The position numbers and the translations under genes were made by a program. From positions 60,368,968-60,432,967 of the forward strand of contig OW799234.1 in NCBI GenBank assembly GCA_941918925.1: a stretch of DNA of 64,000 bases, read 5' to 3'. Origin of the DNA: Phyto melanocephala (taxonomy: Eukaryota > Arthropoda > Insecta > Diptera > Rhinophoridae). The first letter of the stretch is position 1; the number at the start of each line of letters is the position of its first letter. Under the pieces are notes generated by a model. The model was not told where the DNA came from and ran no database searches. It saw only the letters and a program-made list of their open reading frames with translations. Of the stretch, positions 10,401 to 21,699 are shown piece after piece.

Positions 10401-13400
10401 TTTTTTTTTTTTATTTTTTTTTTTTATTCTTAAACAATTAATGTAAACAAACAAATTCAACTCATGAAACATCCGATGCTTCTCATCAAATATGCATGAG
10501 TTGTAAATATGTACTTAGAATGGAGTGCAGTTCATTAATGTATTCATGTAAACACATGATCTCCAATGACACGCTAATGTTAAAATCATTAGTGTTTTCA
10601 CTTAAATTAAATCACTTCGTCACCAGTTCCCAGCAAAAAAATCTATGACAAAGAAGTGATTTTGCAGGGGTTCAACTGATGATGAAGTACTTTAATTTAG
10701 GTGAAAACACTAGTGATTTTAACATTAGCGTGTCATTGGCGATCATGTGTTTACATGAATATTTTAATGAACTGCACTCCATTCTAATAAGTGCATGGAA
10801 CTCATGCATATTTGGTGACAAGTATCGGATATTTCATGTGTTAAATTTGTTTGTTTACATAAATTCTTTAAGATATTTTGCATGATGTTGCATTCATTTT
10901 TAAGCACATCATTTATGACAAATTATTTTGCAGTTAAGAAGTCATTTAGAATTAATGCTTTTACACAATTGATTTAGAAGTCTTGTAAATGTAATTCGCT
11001 TTGCACTACTTCCAATTTTTTTTGCTGGGTTAAATCCCTGCAAATCCACTTTTTTGTCATAGATTTTTTTGCTGGGATAAGAAATTCTGCACCATGTTGC
11101 ATTCATTTTTAAGCACATCATTTATGACAAATTGTTTCGCATTTAGGGAGTAATTTATAATTATTGCTTTCACACAAATAATTTAGAAGTCTTAAAAATG
11201 TAATTCGCTTTGCACTATTTCCAATTTTTTGGTATATTTCAAAAAAAAAAAAAGTGTAATAAAAGTATTTCTTTTTTTCCATCAAATTGAACTGCATAAA
11301 AAACTCTGTTTATAAAGCTAGTTCGGAAAACAAAATTATTCAAATTCATTCTGTTAAACTTAAAAAATCCTATTTTCTGTTACGGACGTTACACACAGTG
11401 TACCCATTTTTAGTTCAAATTGTTAATATATATTAGATCATTTAAAAATATAATTTTTATTCTAAATAAAAGAAAATTAAACAAATTAACGTTTGGCTAA
11501 ACGCTAAATACTGAAACGACTGTTTTCGATTCGAAAAAAAAATCAAAAAAATTAAAACAAAATTATTTCTAACAATTCCTTTAAAAAAAAACCTTTCAAC
11601 CATAAGTAAGAATTAGAAACTTTATTTTGCTGAACTTTCAAACGATTTTTTATCTGGTATGCCCCCTATGGATATTAAAGTCTTAGTTTGACTCGGTGTA
11701 GCTTGACTGTTTGTAATTTAGATTGATTAAGCTAAACCAACATTACTTATTAAAATATTTTGATTGAATCGCTTCTTTAGTGTATAAGGTACCAAAATTT
11801 CGAGTCAAAAACAAAAACAAGTAAGAGCACTATATTCGGCTGTGCCGAATCTTTTATACCCACCACCAATTTTGTGTACATTTAAAGCACAATATTTATT
11901 ATTTTGTTAATCGCTATAGAATAATCTCTTTATAATAAAATATGTATCACTTTCTTTGTAGAGGGTGGTTAAATTTTAAGGGCCCATGTTTAAGGTGAAC
12001 CACATCTAAACTTCAACTTTTTTCTTGTATTTCATTTGACATTTCTCAATCTCAGACTAACTCAATTTGAACCGTGGAAAGATACGCAATCGAGCAACGC
12101 TTTTAAATATTAAAGATTTTTATAAAAATGGGCGTTCAAATCAAAATGCATTTTGTGCACTTCGTGATTCTTTTGGTCAACATAATCGTTCGAATTCGTC
12201 CACAATCGTGAGAATTGTAAATAATATTTAAATGTCTGCAAAGCAGGTCTGTATGAAATGTGAAAACATCTGTGAATGCCATCTTAGTTCGTTGAATGGG
12301 AAACATTGCTGTTTTTTCACGATAACGTGACAAAAGAGCAAGCAACCTCGACTCATCATCGTGCCCAACAATCGAGCATCAACAGTGTCATTGAAAATGA
12401 AATGTGCCGAATAGGTTGGGGGGCCATTTGGCCGATATTTTATTCCATACATAATTGAAGCATACAAATATTATCATTATAAAAATAAATGATAATAATT
12501 TCATAATAGTTTTATTTAAAATCAACATAGTCCCTTAAAATAAAACCACCCATTATAACTTCGGTATGCTAGTAAAATGTTATCGTAAATTTAGTCTTTC
12601 AATGAAAGTGGCCGTTAAAATACGCGTGTCAATAAAGTTTCTGCTAATAAACATAACTTAGATATTTCAATATAGTCCTTTAGTATTCCAAAATCTTTAT
12701 TCATAGAGAATTTACATGAATTTAAGAGGAAGAAAGTGAATTTAAGGGCCACAGGGTGATTTAAAATATACATTTTCTGCATTTTTCTAAAACGGGAAAT
12801 TTATTAGTAAGATTTTGATTTTTAAACTTCTATAACATTTTGCTTTTAAAAGATTTTCAAACGAGATAAGTTTTGTATAATTTTAAAATTTGTTAGCCAT
12901 TAGTACATGAAAATAAATTGTTTATAATGTTTAGAGATAATTTTTTTTTACTTAGGTCAAAATTTTCCTAATTACCCATTTTTAATAGCGCATAACTTCA
13001 GGAGAACATAAGCATAAGTTGTTAGCATGCCATCTAGTAGTTGCTAGTAGAGTCATCTATCTTATCATCTTTATCTTATATTTAGCTACAGTACAATAAA
13101 TGGCACAGTGTAAGATGAATAAATGATAATATATATGACTAATATATTTTTATAAAAATTAAAAAAAAAAGTGTGCGTGGCACATCTATTTTCCGTTATA
13201 ACGAAGACTTTGACCAAAAAGCTATGTTTGCAAAATTTTAGAATCGTACATATAAGTTTGTCAGTTTTATTACGTTTTAAATTTGAAATATACACTGTGC
13301 GGTATAAATTTTCGTACATTTGTATCTATAACTCTTTTTCTAATTCATAGATTTAAGCGATTTTCAGGGAAAAATATTTTTGTGACTCGATAAATATATA

Positions 13401-16400
13401 TTCGAAGTTTCATGACTCTACATTTATGCGTCTAGACACAATTCAAAAGTGAAAGTGGGCGTTATAGTAGGCGTGTCAAAGTTGTTTTTGCTAATGAGTA
13501 CAACTTAGGTGTTTCAATACAGTCCTTTATTATTCCAAAATCTTTATTAATAGAGAAATTATATGAATTTTAGGTAAAACGTTATATGGGAGGTGGGCGT
13601 AAAAGTGGGCGTGGCACCTTAATTTTTTGGCATAGTAATGAAATTGCCTACGGGGATAGACGTAGCAAAATTTATCATCATACCTCTAATTTTAGCGGTT
13701 TTATGAGCTTTTAAATTTCATTAACGGTAGATAACGTGAAAAGTGGGCGTTATAGTAGGCGTGTCAAAGTTATTTTTGCGAATGAGTACAACTGAGGTGT
13801 TTCAATATAGCCCTTTATTATTCCAAAATCTTTATTAAAAGAGAAATTATATGAGTTTTAGGTAAAACGTTATATGGGAGGTGGGCGTAAAAGTGGGCGT
13901 GGCACATTGATTTTTCGTTACAAAAAAGCGTTTCACCAAAAAACAAAGTGTGCAAAATTTCAGAGTCGTACATCAAATTTTGTTGCTTTTATGACGTTTT
14001 TGTTTTTAAATATACCGAAAAATACACTGTGCGGTATAAATTTTCGTACATTTTGATCGATAACTCCTCTCCTAATGCATGGATTTAGACAATTTTCGGG
14101 GAAAAATATTGCCTTTACCCAGGAAATATATATTCGAAGTTTCATGAGTCTATGTTAAGGCGTTTGGACACAATTCCATTTTATTCGATGTTCGAAGGAC
14201 ACGTTTTTTTCGACCTACTCTTGCTTTTCGAGCTATAACTCTCTTCCTAATATTCCGATTTAGCCCATTTTCAATACCAAACAAACCTTGTCTATAAGAA
14301 AGATTCTGGCAAAATTTGAGCCCCCTAGCTTTTTCGGTGCGACCTCTATCGTGCTTTCAACAGACGGACGGACATAGCTAGATCGTCATAAAATCAAACC
14401 CCGATTCAGAATATATATACTTTATGGGGTCTAAAATGGATATTTCGATGTGTTACAAACGGAATGACAAAATGAATATACCCCCACCATTTTTTTGGTG
14501 GCGGGTATAACTAGCTGGATGTCATCAAGGTTCCTGTTTTCAATAATATTAAATTGTTGCATTTCCTCCATCTTTACTGATAACATTGTGCTCACATATT
14601 TATCCCGTTTCTTACTTACTTAAAAAAGTGGTCAAAATAGTATAATAAAAACCAGATTTAAATATTTAGGTGCAGTCGTCAATTTTATATTAAAGATAAA
14701 AATCAAAAAAATCATCATTTATCTTAGACTAAATTATTAAGTCGACTATGTCAAAATATGATAATGTTCGTTGCAAAAATGTTGTTTCCATGCCATAACT
14801 AAAAAAATAAGAAAATATAAGAGGAAAAATTCTATTAGATCATTTGATGGGAAAAATTGTGCGGACGTGTGGAAGACTCTCAGAAACGCTGGGTGCTTGC
14901 AGAATGAAAAAGCAACTCTTGATCTTGATGTTAACGAGGTAAATAATTTTTTTATTAGAGGCGTTGACACACTCAATACTAATAATTTTGATTTTGATTA
15001 CGTAGATGAAAACTACAGGTTTTCTTTTGATAATGTAACGGAATTTGAACTTTGTATGGCTTTGAATAAAGTAAAGTCAAATTCGGTTGGAATAGATGGG
15101 ATTCCTCTAAGATTTGTGAAGATTATTTTTCCCGTAATTTATAGACACTTTTTACACATAGTAAATAGCATTATTACAACGTCAATTTTTCCATGTTCTT
15201 GGAAGGTCGGAAGGGTAGTCCCAATCCCCAAAGCCGGATCTGGATCCACCGTAGAAAATTTAAGACCTATTTGTATTTTGCCCGTGCTATCCAAAGTTGT
15301 TGAGCATATACTGAAATTTAGTATGTTGGGTTATGTAGAAAAAAATAATATGATCAGAAGTAGCCAGTATGCATATAGGAAAGGGTATAATACTACATCT
15401 CTTTTGATTGATATGACAGACGAAATTAGACGGAACCTAAATGCAAGGAAAACAAATATTTTGGTGTCTCTTGATCTTTCCAGAGCGTTTGATTGTATCG
15501 ACAATAGCAAGTTGATAGTTAAACTTCGTGAAAAATTTAAATTTTCAAAGTCTGCCTGTAAACTTATTTATTCATATTTGAATGGTCGGTCTCAATTTGT
15601 CGATATTGAAGGGTGCCTTTCCGAAACGAAGAATGTAAATCTTGGGGTGCCACAAGGTTCGGTTATTGGGCCGCTTTTATTTGTTTTATACCTAAATGAT
15701 TTAGTTGAGATAGTAGAATCTTGTGGTTGTAAACCCTTTATATTTGCAGATGATGTACAAATACTCTTGAGTAATGAGAGGCAATTTTTGGATGTTTTAG
15801 AAGTAGGTGCAAATTTTTGTATGGATAATATTTCTTCATGGATGACAGAGAATAAATTAAGAATTAATTTGGCTAAAACCAAGTGCATAGTTTTTGGAAA
15901 TACTTCTGAACGTGACTTTAACATTACTATTAATGGTTCAAGCTTACAATTTGTGGATCATGTGCGATGTTTAGGGGTAATTATTTATGAAAATCTTGAT
16001 TTTGATAGCCACGTTAATGCGTTGACAGGTAAGATTATTTACACGTTACGTCGGTTACGTAATTCTGATATTTACTTTCCGGTGGATATTAAAAGGAAAG
16101 TAGCATTTGCATTACTAATGTCACAAGTATGTTATTGTTTAGAGGTAATATCGGGAACAAATTCTACCAACTTTAAAAAACTGGAAAGGGGTTTCAATAT
16201 GATTGTTCGTTTTGTATACAATGTCAAGGTCAGAGAGCATATAACGCCATATGTTATTAAACTATTGGGATGCACTTTTCGAAAATTTGTAGAAGTTCGA
16301 TTATTATTTTTCTTTTATAAACTTATTTTAAACTCGATTCCACCAAGCTTACGTAGCAGTTTCCATTTTTCGAGATCCACTAGGAAAAAACAAATTTTGA

Positions 16401-18335
16401 TTCCTCTTATATCTACATCCATCTTCGAACGATCATTTTTAGTAAGAGTTGCTCGACTTTGGAATGATTTGCCTCTAAACCTTAGAGTGTTTAAATACTC
16501 TAATAAGGTCTTCAAAGAGAAATTGCTTTTTCACTTTCGTAATACAACCTAATATAATGAACGATTGTAAAGTCTTAACGTAATGATTGCTTGCAACAGT
16601 TTGTTTTTGGTTCAGTTTTACGGACATGATGTTTTTATAATTTTTTTATTTTTATTTTTTTTTTATTTTTATATTCTTACATTTCAAAATAACAAATCTG
16701 TCACTAACCTGGACCTATATTATCCGTCGTTGTAGTATACTTTTTAGTACTTCTTATGCTTGGCTGGGGGGCCATATAAACGGTTTATTATATAAGAAAC
16801 CTATTAATTAAGTTATATTTTATTTTGTGAATTAGTATTATTTAACTTGTAGACTTTAATGTGATAAACTCTGTAATATTGGTTTTGGCCTTTAGGGGCT
16901 TTTGATATTACTTCAAATGAAATAAATAAATAAATAAATAACTTTCTGTAAAGTAGTCGACTTAAGCAGTTGTTTCTTTTTGCCACAGATTTTCTCATTT
17001 GCTACATATTTATATAATAAAAAAATGATTATTATTTTATTAGCTTTAATCGTCAGTAATAAAACTTCGTTAGCAGACCATGAAGCTACACATAATAAAA
17101 ATAGAGAACGGAAATTCACTTGTTCCAAATGCGGTATTAAATTATATACAAAGTTAGCATTAAAAAATCACATGGAAATCCATCAGGAAAATCGGGAAAA
17201 GAGATTTAAGTGCGAATTTTGCGATAAAGCCTTCTTTAATCGTGGAGCATGCAATGTTCACAGACGTATACATCTCGGCCTAATGGTAGCATGCCCTATA
17301 TGCTCAAAAGAATTTTATCGCCAAGTTGATTTAGATAGGCATTTACCGAAACATTCAACTGCCCGTCTACAAAAAAATGTTGAACAGGTTTGTATTTACG
17401 TATGTATCGTTGGTCACAGGTAGAAAGGTCCTAACTCAAATAAATGTAACTTTACAGGAGAAGCTAAAAACTTAATGGAAATTGCATTATCATGTGATTC
17501 CGTTTGGTAAAAATCCTTTCAAAATTGTTATTTTTGATATTGTTGCTTTAAATTTTTTGTTTCAAGGTGTATTTAAGTGAAATGTATTGAAAAATTCAAT
17601 TTTGTTAAAAATACCAGTTAGGGCCTTTCTACTTGTTACCATCGGTACGTATGTTTGTTTGTTTGTGTGCTTATTTTGATTCAGATAAGTGATGGGAATC
17701 GATGTCAAAATAAACCGATTTGAAAGCGTAAATCTAAATACTTTATATTTTTAGTTTTTAAATACTTTTCGGTGGTTTTTAATTTAGTTTTTGTTTTAAT
17801 TCCCAAAATTGTTTTTCTCTTTTTCATTTAATCTTATTTTTGTAGAAAATAATTTATGTTTTCGAAGAAAATTAAAATCGAAATTCATCACATCTGTTTT
17901 AAACAATTCAATTTGAAAACTCTTTTTTATCACATGCCCTATTATGTTTATATAATTAAAGTAATTTATTCTTTTATTCATAGTTAAGGCACACAGTGCA
18001 ATGTGAGTATTGCAATAAGGATGTTGCTACCACAAAATGGAAGGAACATAAAGCTGTTCATCTTAATCAACCTGTAATGAAATGTACAATTTGTGAAAAA
18101 GATTTTTTTTCTAGACACAAGTAATTTTATGTTAAATATAATTTTTTTAAATTAATTATTAACATTTTTATTGGATTTATTTTTTTACAGATGTGTCCAA
18201 CATTTACATCGCTTACATCGTAAGACCAGGGATGAATATGATGATTTTATTTATAGCTATGTTGATTGGAGCAAGCGACTGTCTCATTTAATGATAAAAC
18301 AACAAAATGTTGTTCGATCGATACCAAAAAATTAG
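4415..18335 (+). CDS. ZAD C2H2 zinc-finger protein, 4 coding exons, 433 aa
   Basis: Coding exons are 4415-5090, 17044-17387, 17984-18120 and 18191-18335 (TAG at 18333). All junctions are GT-AG and phase-consistent. The protein begins MEEPILFNENICRVC. Its N-terminal ZAD has cysteines at about 12, 15, 76 and 79, a zinc-binding, usually dimerising domain that is expanded in insects. An acidic, Ser/Glu-rich linker (about 100-215) follows, then six C2H2 fingers from residue 222 to 395 and a short tail. Finger 1 is split by intron 1 and becomes a correct C-x2-C-x12-H-x3-H only after splicing. Finger 6 is split by intron 3 and is also restored. Finger 5 has 11 rather than 12 residues between its second Cys and first His. 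The likely role is a sequence-specific nuclear DNA-binding regulator; the target is unknown and no ortholog name can be given. Intron 1 is about 12 kb and full of transposons. An extension of the first exon past the donor would add only KYRILTAF and stop, so it was rejected. Confidence 0.88.
5185..5717 (-). mobile_element. 533-bp hAT-type MITE, copy 2
   Basis: Same family and exactly the same length as 2666-3198, in reverse orientation. It is flanked by a different perfect 8-bp duplication, GTATCCAG (5177-5184 and 5718-5725), so it is an independent insertion. It lies in intron 1 of the zinc-finger gene, about 95 bp after the first donor. Confidence 0.9.
5821..5904 (-). repeat. Right copy of the 84-bp inverted repeat pair
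   Basis: Reverse complement of 155-241 with a handful of substitutions and small indels. It is located inside intron 1, just beyond the 533-bp MITE. Confidence 0.75.
6062..6479 (+). mobile_element. CCCAGCA-family MITE
   Basis: It begins with a degenerate poly-A/GGAAGTAGTGCAAAG segment and ends TTTTTTTGCTGGG. The interior (ATCACTTCGTCACCAGTTGA near the 3' end) matches the copies at 10-11.2 kb and 25.6-26.0 kb. Non-coding. Confidence 0.65.
6650..7205 (+). mobile_element. DINE-1-like fragments
   Basis: Contains the 5' motif GTCATTCCGTGTGAAATTTC at about 6660. Later motifs follow (GCCTCTAGAGATA near 6795, GAGAGCCAATATGG near 7065, AAATGAAAGGGCTTGA near 7085) in the order seen in the 53.4-kb copy. 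Both ends are missing and the interior is degraded. Confidence 0.55.
7217..7300 (-). mobile_element. Possible LINE 3' end fragment
   Basis: On the minus strand the segment finishes in GGAATAAATAAATAAAATAA, like the tails of the LINE copies at 8.86 kb and 16.9 kb. No coding part was identified, so this is weak. The next 250 bp (7300-7547) are AT-rich with nothing recognised. Confidence 0.3.
7548..7812. mobile_element. Head-to-head DINE-1-like 3' ends
   Basis: The left side reads as a reversed element end (ATTCGGCCGTGCCGAATCTG) and the right side as a forward end (CAGATTCGGCACGGCTGAAT). Each is next to a GAAGGGTATTATC or complementary block. The unit is therefore a near palindrome of two 3' termini without a normal 5' end. 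A similar arrangement is at 34387-34914. Confidence 0.6.
8746..9345 (-). pseudogene. Degraded LINE 3' ends, same family as 14.7-16.9 kb
   Basis: On the minus strand one frame reads YVAQFLGLSFTSFVKLRLLL, matching the YVIKLLGCTFRKFVEVRLLF region of the intact reverse-transcriptase frame at 14.8-16.6 kb. After a frameshift another frame continues AYEHSFVVRISRIWNGLPND and ends KSIFLEYLSTL-stop, matching its C-terminal tail. A (TAAA)-type tail lies near 8860. A second A-rich LINE-like tail (8746-8860) abuts it. Non-functional. Confidence 0.7.
9346..9592 (-). pseudogene. Coding fragment with GKGAVDGVGAVVKRKVW motif, origin unknown
   Basis: About 80 residues are open on the minus strand from about 9592 down to 9361, starting GKGAVDGVGAVVKR and ending near NIPALKSII. 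The composition is clearly protein-like, and the G-K-G-x-x-DG-(V/I)-G-x-x-x-KR pattern is one I associate with uncharacterised, probably transposon-derived insect proteins. That is recall, not a search. No flanking exons or start were found, so it is treated as a relic lying inside the GTTACGGACGTTAC region. Confidence 0.4.
10001..11240. mobile_element. Nested cluster of CCCAGCA-family MITEs
   Basis: At least three copies in alternating orientation share CAGCAAAAAAATCTATGACA, GTAGTGCAAAGCGAATTACA and GTGTCATTGG(A/C)GATCATGTG. One copy (from about 10239, CCCAGCAAAAAAAATTAGAA) has inserted within another (10005 onward), and a third reversed copy follows, ending near 11036 and 11074 with TTTTTTTGCTGGG. 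The short open frames in this block recur only because the copies are similar. Confidence 0.7.
11815..14512 (-). mobile_element. Large divergent DINE-1-like element with internal duplications
   Basis: The left end reads AACAAGTAAGAGCACTATAT then TTCGGCTGTGCCGAA, which is the reversed 3' terminus. The right end near 14505 carries the GGGTATA 5' terminus. The interior has a duplicated block: 13453-13625 recurs at 13742-13910 with the same GTGGGCGTTATAGTAGGCG and GTGGGCGTGGCAC motifs, and a third weaker copy lies near 12600. It belongs to a different subfamily from the GTCTGTCC copies but matches 31221-32205. A mariner-type element sits inside it. The protein-like short frames are incidental. 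Confidence 0.65.
11961..12553 (+). mobile_element. 593-bp internally deleted mariner-type transposon
   Basis: Inverted ends are GAGGGTGGTTAAATTTTAAG and, inverted at the other side, ATGGGTGGTTTTATTTTAAG, with TA at both flanks (11959-11960, 12554-12555). The plus strand from about 12085 reads a broken N-terminal transposase segment (NGRSNQNAFCALRDFFGQHN) like that at 46.3 kb. The catalytic domain is largely deleted and the frame is broken, so it is non-autonomous. Confidence 0.75.
14740..16938 (+). mobile_element. 5'-truncated non-LTR retrotransposon with open reverse transcriptase frame
   Basis: An uninterrupted frame of 593 codons (14771-16552) has reverse-transcriptase blocks in order. 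VKSNSVGIDGIP is near residue 100 and LDLSRAFD near 235. GVPQGSVIGPLLF lies at about 292 and the catalytic FADD at about 325-328. A C-terminal RLWNDLPLNLR region completes it. The apurinic endonuclease and ORF1 normally found upstream are absent, so the copy is a 5' truncation, and the first ATG is probably not the native start. The 3' UTR ends in (AAAT)n at 16920-16938. It is sense to the surrounding zinc-finger gene, whose intron-1 acceptor (17043) is only about 105 bp further on. The clade (jockey-like or other) is not resolved. An older relative lies at 8.86-9.34 kb. Confidence 0.88.
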
Positions 18336-18461
18336 CACGATGAATATGAATACATAAGAAACTTGAAAATAAATTTGTGAAAATTTTTGCTAAATTTTTA
18401 ATTATTTTCTATCCTAAGTTCACTAGGTTTATTTAATAATTTTTATCTGTTCTGAAAATAA

Positions 18462-19098
18462 AACAAGTAAGAGTGCTATATTTGGCCTTGCCGAATCTTA
18501 TATACCCTTCACAACGTGTAGTCACACAATGACAATAGTTTGCATCAACATTCATCTCATATGAAATACGTACATACATATTAAAAACATACATATATAA
18601 AAACATCCCATTGTAAAATTATAAATTTACGTATGTGTGTTAAAAAAAAAATATAATACAAAATTAAAAAAAAAAATTTAAAAAAAAAAATAAAAATATG
18701 TTACATAAAAAATAAAAAAAATTTTTTTTTTGGCACAGCTTGGGGGTTTGTATGTATGTTGTTGTTGTATGTTATTTTTGTGTTAAAAAAAACGAGGTGG
18801 CCGTGGGTTTTTGCTCATATATCAGTTGTTTATGTTCCGATGTTTCTTATTTTCAATACCGATCTACTCCCGAATATTTCTGATATTTTAATAACTCACT
18901 CGGTTCCAGGCGATTTTGGAAGGCTTCAAAAAGTTGATTTCAACATATACACGGACAGACTGACAGAGCTTAATCGACTCCCCTATTCATAAGCTTTCAG
19001 AAAATATATACTTTATAGGGTCGGAAATGAAAATTGTAGAAATTTCACACGGAATGACAAACCTATATATACCCTTTTTCACTGTGTGAAGGGTATAA
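18462..19098 (-). mobile_element. DINE-1/mini-me-like element
   Basis: Reverse orientation: it opens AAACAAGTAAGAGTGCTATA and closes CACTGTGTGAAGGGTATAAA. It carries the AT-rich centre (18640-18730) and a reduced GTCY block near 18955. It begins about 125 bp after the stop codon of the upstream zinc-finger gene, so it may lie in or close to the 3' UTR. Confidence 0.8.
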
Positions 19099-21060
19099 AA
19101 AATGTACGAAATTGATAGAATTCATTACACCATTTTAAAAATAATTCCTTAGGGTAGTTAGGTAGAAAGTAAAAGGAGTACCAGATATAAATCTTATAAA
19201 AAATGGGAATGCATTAGTATCCCAATTATACTCAAAAGCGTTCAGTACTTGAAAATTGGAAAAAGAAGATCGGATTTGAAAGAGAAATATTCTTACACTA
19301 CTTTTTCTGAATTAGACATTTGAATTTCAACGCATAAATCTCACTTTGAGAGCCAATATCTACGAAACTAAAAGCATTTAGAAACGAAAGTGTAATCATT
19401 TAAAAGAGAATGGATTATAGTTTTACAAAAATACTTAATGTATAAGAAGACATTTAATCCACTTTAAAATAATTTTTATTTTATGTACTTACTAAAAATT
19501 CGATTTAATTTTTGAATTGATATGAAACTTGATAGTATTAATGTTTGAAATAATATCCATTTTTGTTCGGTCTTGGTTTAGGCCGAACGAAAAAAATACA
19601 AAAAGTACCTTTTTGGTCACCATAAAAAATCGAAAAAGTTCCCTTTGGTCATCATAAAAATCAAAATAGTACCTATTATATTTTCCATGTCACTTATTTC
19701 AAAATTTAGCTTTATAAAATAAAAATTACCATAAAAAGAGAAAAGGTACCCATATCAACCCAATCAACAGGATTTCCATATCAACGTACAAACTCAAAGT
19801 TTAAATATTCAAAGATCTATTTAACATAAAGTATTTAAAAAGACATAATTTAAAGTAAACACATTTTTTTTTTGAATAAAAACAAATATGTTCTAAAAAG
19901 CATTAAACTGTTTTCCCGAATTTTTCCCTTTCTACCCGGTAGCATTTTTTTCCCTGAAAGTTTTCAAAAACTAAATAATTGTCAAATTATGTCTTAGTGA
20001 ATAAATAAGATTTTTTTTTAAGGACAGATAAGAGGTACAACTTTTACCTTTTACATGCGAACTTGAAAAAATAACCAAAATATTATTTTTAAGCTAATCT
20101 GTATCATTTTTAGTTTATCAAATAGAAGGTTACCGATTGTACCCGTTTTTACCCCCTAAAAGACGAATTTTCGAAACTCCTTTAGTGGATTTACGTCAGA
20201 AGAGGAACCCACTTTCCAAATTTAATGTGTCTAACTTTTTGTGTTTTGGCTATGCGATTATAGTCAGTCAGTCACGTTACTCTTTTATAAAGATAAATGT
20301 ATGTGATTTCTGCTTAGCAAGCACTTATCCTTAATCATTATAAGTACCTTTACTTTTTGAATAAAAAGTCATCACTAACTAAAGCTAAATTGAACGCAAA
20401 AGGTGAAAATATGTAAAAAAACTTAAACACTTTTAATAATTTGTTAATCAAATAAAAATTTTCTAATCTAAGTGTTTTTTTTTCTGGTGAGTAAAATAAG
20501 TACCAAAAGAAGCAAAAAAAAAAGAAAGTGATCGATTGACTGCAACTTTAAAGAGAACTCCCCTGTAAATTTTTATAAACAATTATTTTTTTAAATAAAA
20601 ATAAAAAAAAAAAAAAGAAATTTAACTCATTGGACGGAAACAAAAACAAGCCTTTCACTTTCATTGTCAGTTCAATATTAAATTATTAAAATAATTCTAA
20701 GCACAACAAGCGATGTAAATATTTTAATTAAAATCACTGCGAAAGTTTGCATTTTCATTACTTTGTAGAATTGGATTTTTTTTCAAAACTAAAATGCAAA
20801 AAATAATTTAAAAATACAAAAGCATCAAATTATCCAAGTTTAATGACATCTTTAACTCGGATAATGTTGAATATAAAGCTGTCCAAAATGATTAACATCT
20901 TTCCAATGGCACGTTAATGTAAAAATTATTGGTATTCCCTAAAATTTATTTCCAAAACAAAGAAAATTGCTTGGAAATTGTAGTTGGAAAAAAATCATCT
21001 TCCATCATCATTAAGTTCATTTTCATCAATAACAAGAAAAATTTGGGCTCAGACAACCCA
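19099..21060. other. Intergenic AT-rich DNA, no gene recognised
   Basis: Nothing coding was recognised. Around 19570-19680 there are repeated fragments of ACAAAAAGTACC and GGTCACCATAAAAA type, a motif seen again at 30230-30300, so part of this is an old dispersed repeat. Confidence 0.5.
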
Positions 21061-21525
21061 AACGTGAACCTACAGAAGCCAGTGAACACGAGTTACTTTG
21101 GTACGGCTTGTGGAGCGGAGACATTATTGGCCCGTATTTCTTTGAAAATGAGGACTGCGAAACAGTCACAGTCAAAGGAGACACTTAGCGCACCATGATA
21201 AGCGATTTCTTTCTGCACGCTCTTCATGGCATTAATGTGAACGATGTTTGGTTTCAACAGAATGGTGCAACTTGCCACAGATCTCATGCCAGAATCGATT
21301 TGTTGCGAACGTTTGATGGACGTTTAAATAGCCGAAATGGTGATGTCAATATGCCGCCAAGTAGCTACGATTTGACACCGTTCGACTACTTTCTGTGGGC
21401 CACCGTTAAAGACAAGTGTAATGCTACAAACCAGAGACAATTGATCACTTAAAAAGAAAAAGTGCTCGAAAATGGCTCCGATCAAATGGGGTGCTACGAG
21501 TCCTGCCGCGGCAGCAAAATGAATG
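21061..21525 (+). pseudogene. Mariner-superfamily transposase relic
   Basis: Reading across two stops, the plus strand gives LLWYGLWSGDIIGPYFF, then VWFQQNGATCHRSHARIDLL and SYDLTPFDYFLWATVKDKC. This is the C-terminal half of a mariner-type DDE transposase. The position normally holding the second catalytic Asp (QQDGATCH in relatives) is Asn here, and an in-frame TAG occurs near 21186, so it is inactive. The product would have been a nuclear transposase. No matching inverted ends were found. It lies beyond the 3' end of the minus-strand zinc-finger gene. Confidence 0.8.
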
Positions 21526-21699
21526 AAAAAATAATATTTTATTTCTAAAATACAAAAAAAAAAAAAGAATTTGGCAACATTTTAAACCGATTTTGTTCTA
21601 TTATATTTTTAAATTTAAACTTTTAAATTGCCTACCCTTTATTAACACAAAGCTTATTAGTTATTTTAAATTATAACCTAACAACATAGATATCTGCTG

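Larger units (their letters stand above)
8205..11395 (+). repeat. Region marked by a dispersed motif GTTACGGACGTTAC
   Basis: The 14-mer occurs at 8211, 8391, 8580 and 11379, with a one-base variant (GTTGCGGACGTTAC) at 8594 and 9969, always in the same orientation. Spacing is irregular. LINE and MITE fragments lie between occurrences. I do not recognise the element. It may be an old transposon whose parts were separated by later insertions. Confidence 0.4.
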
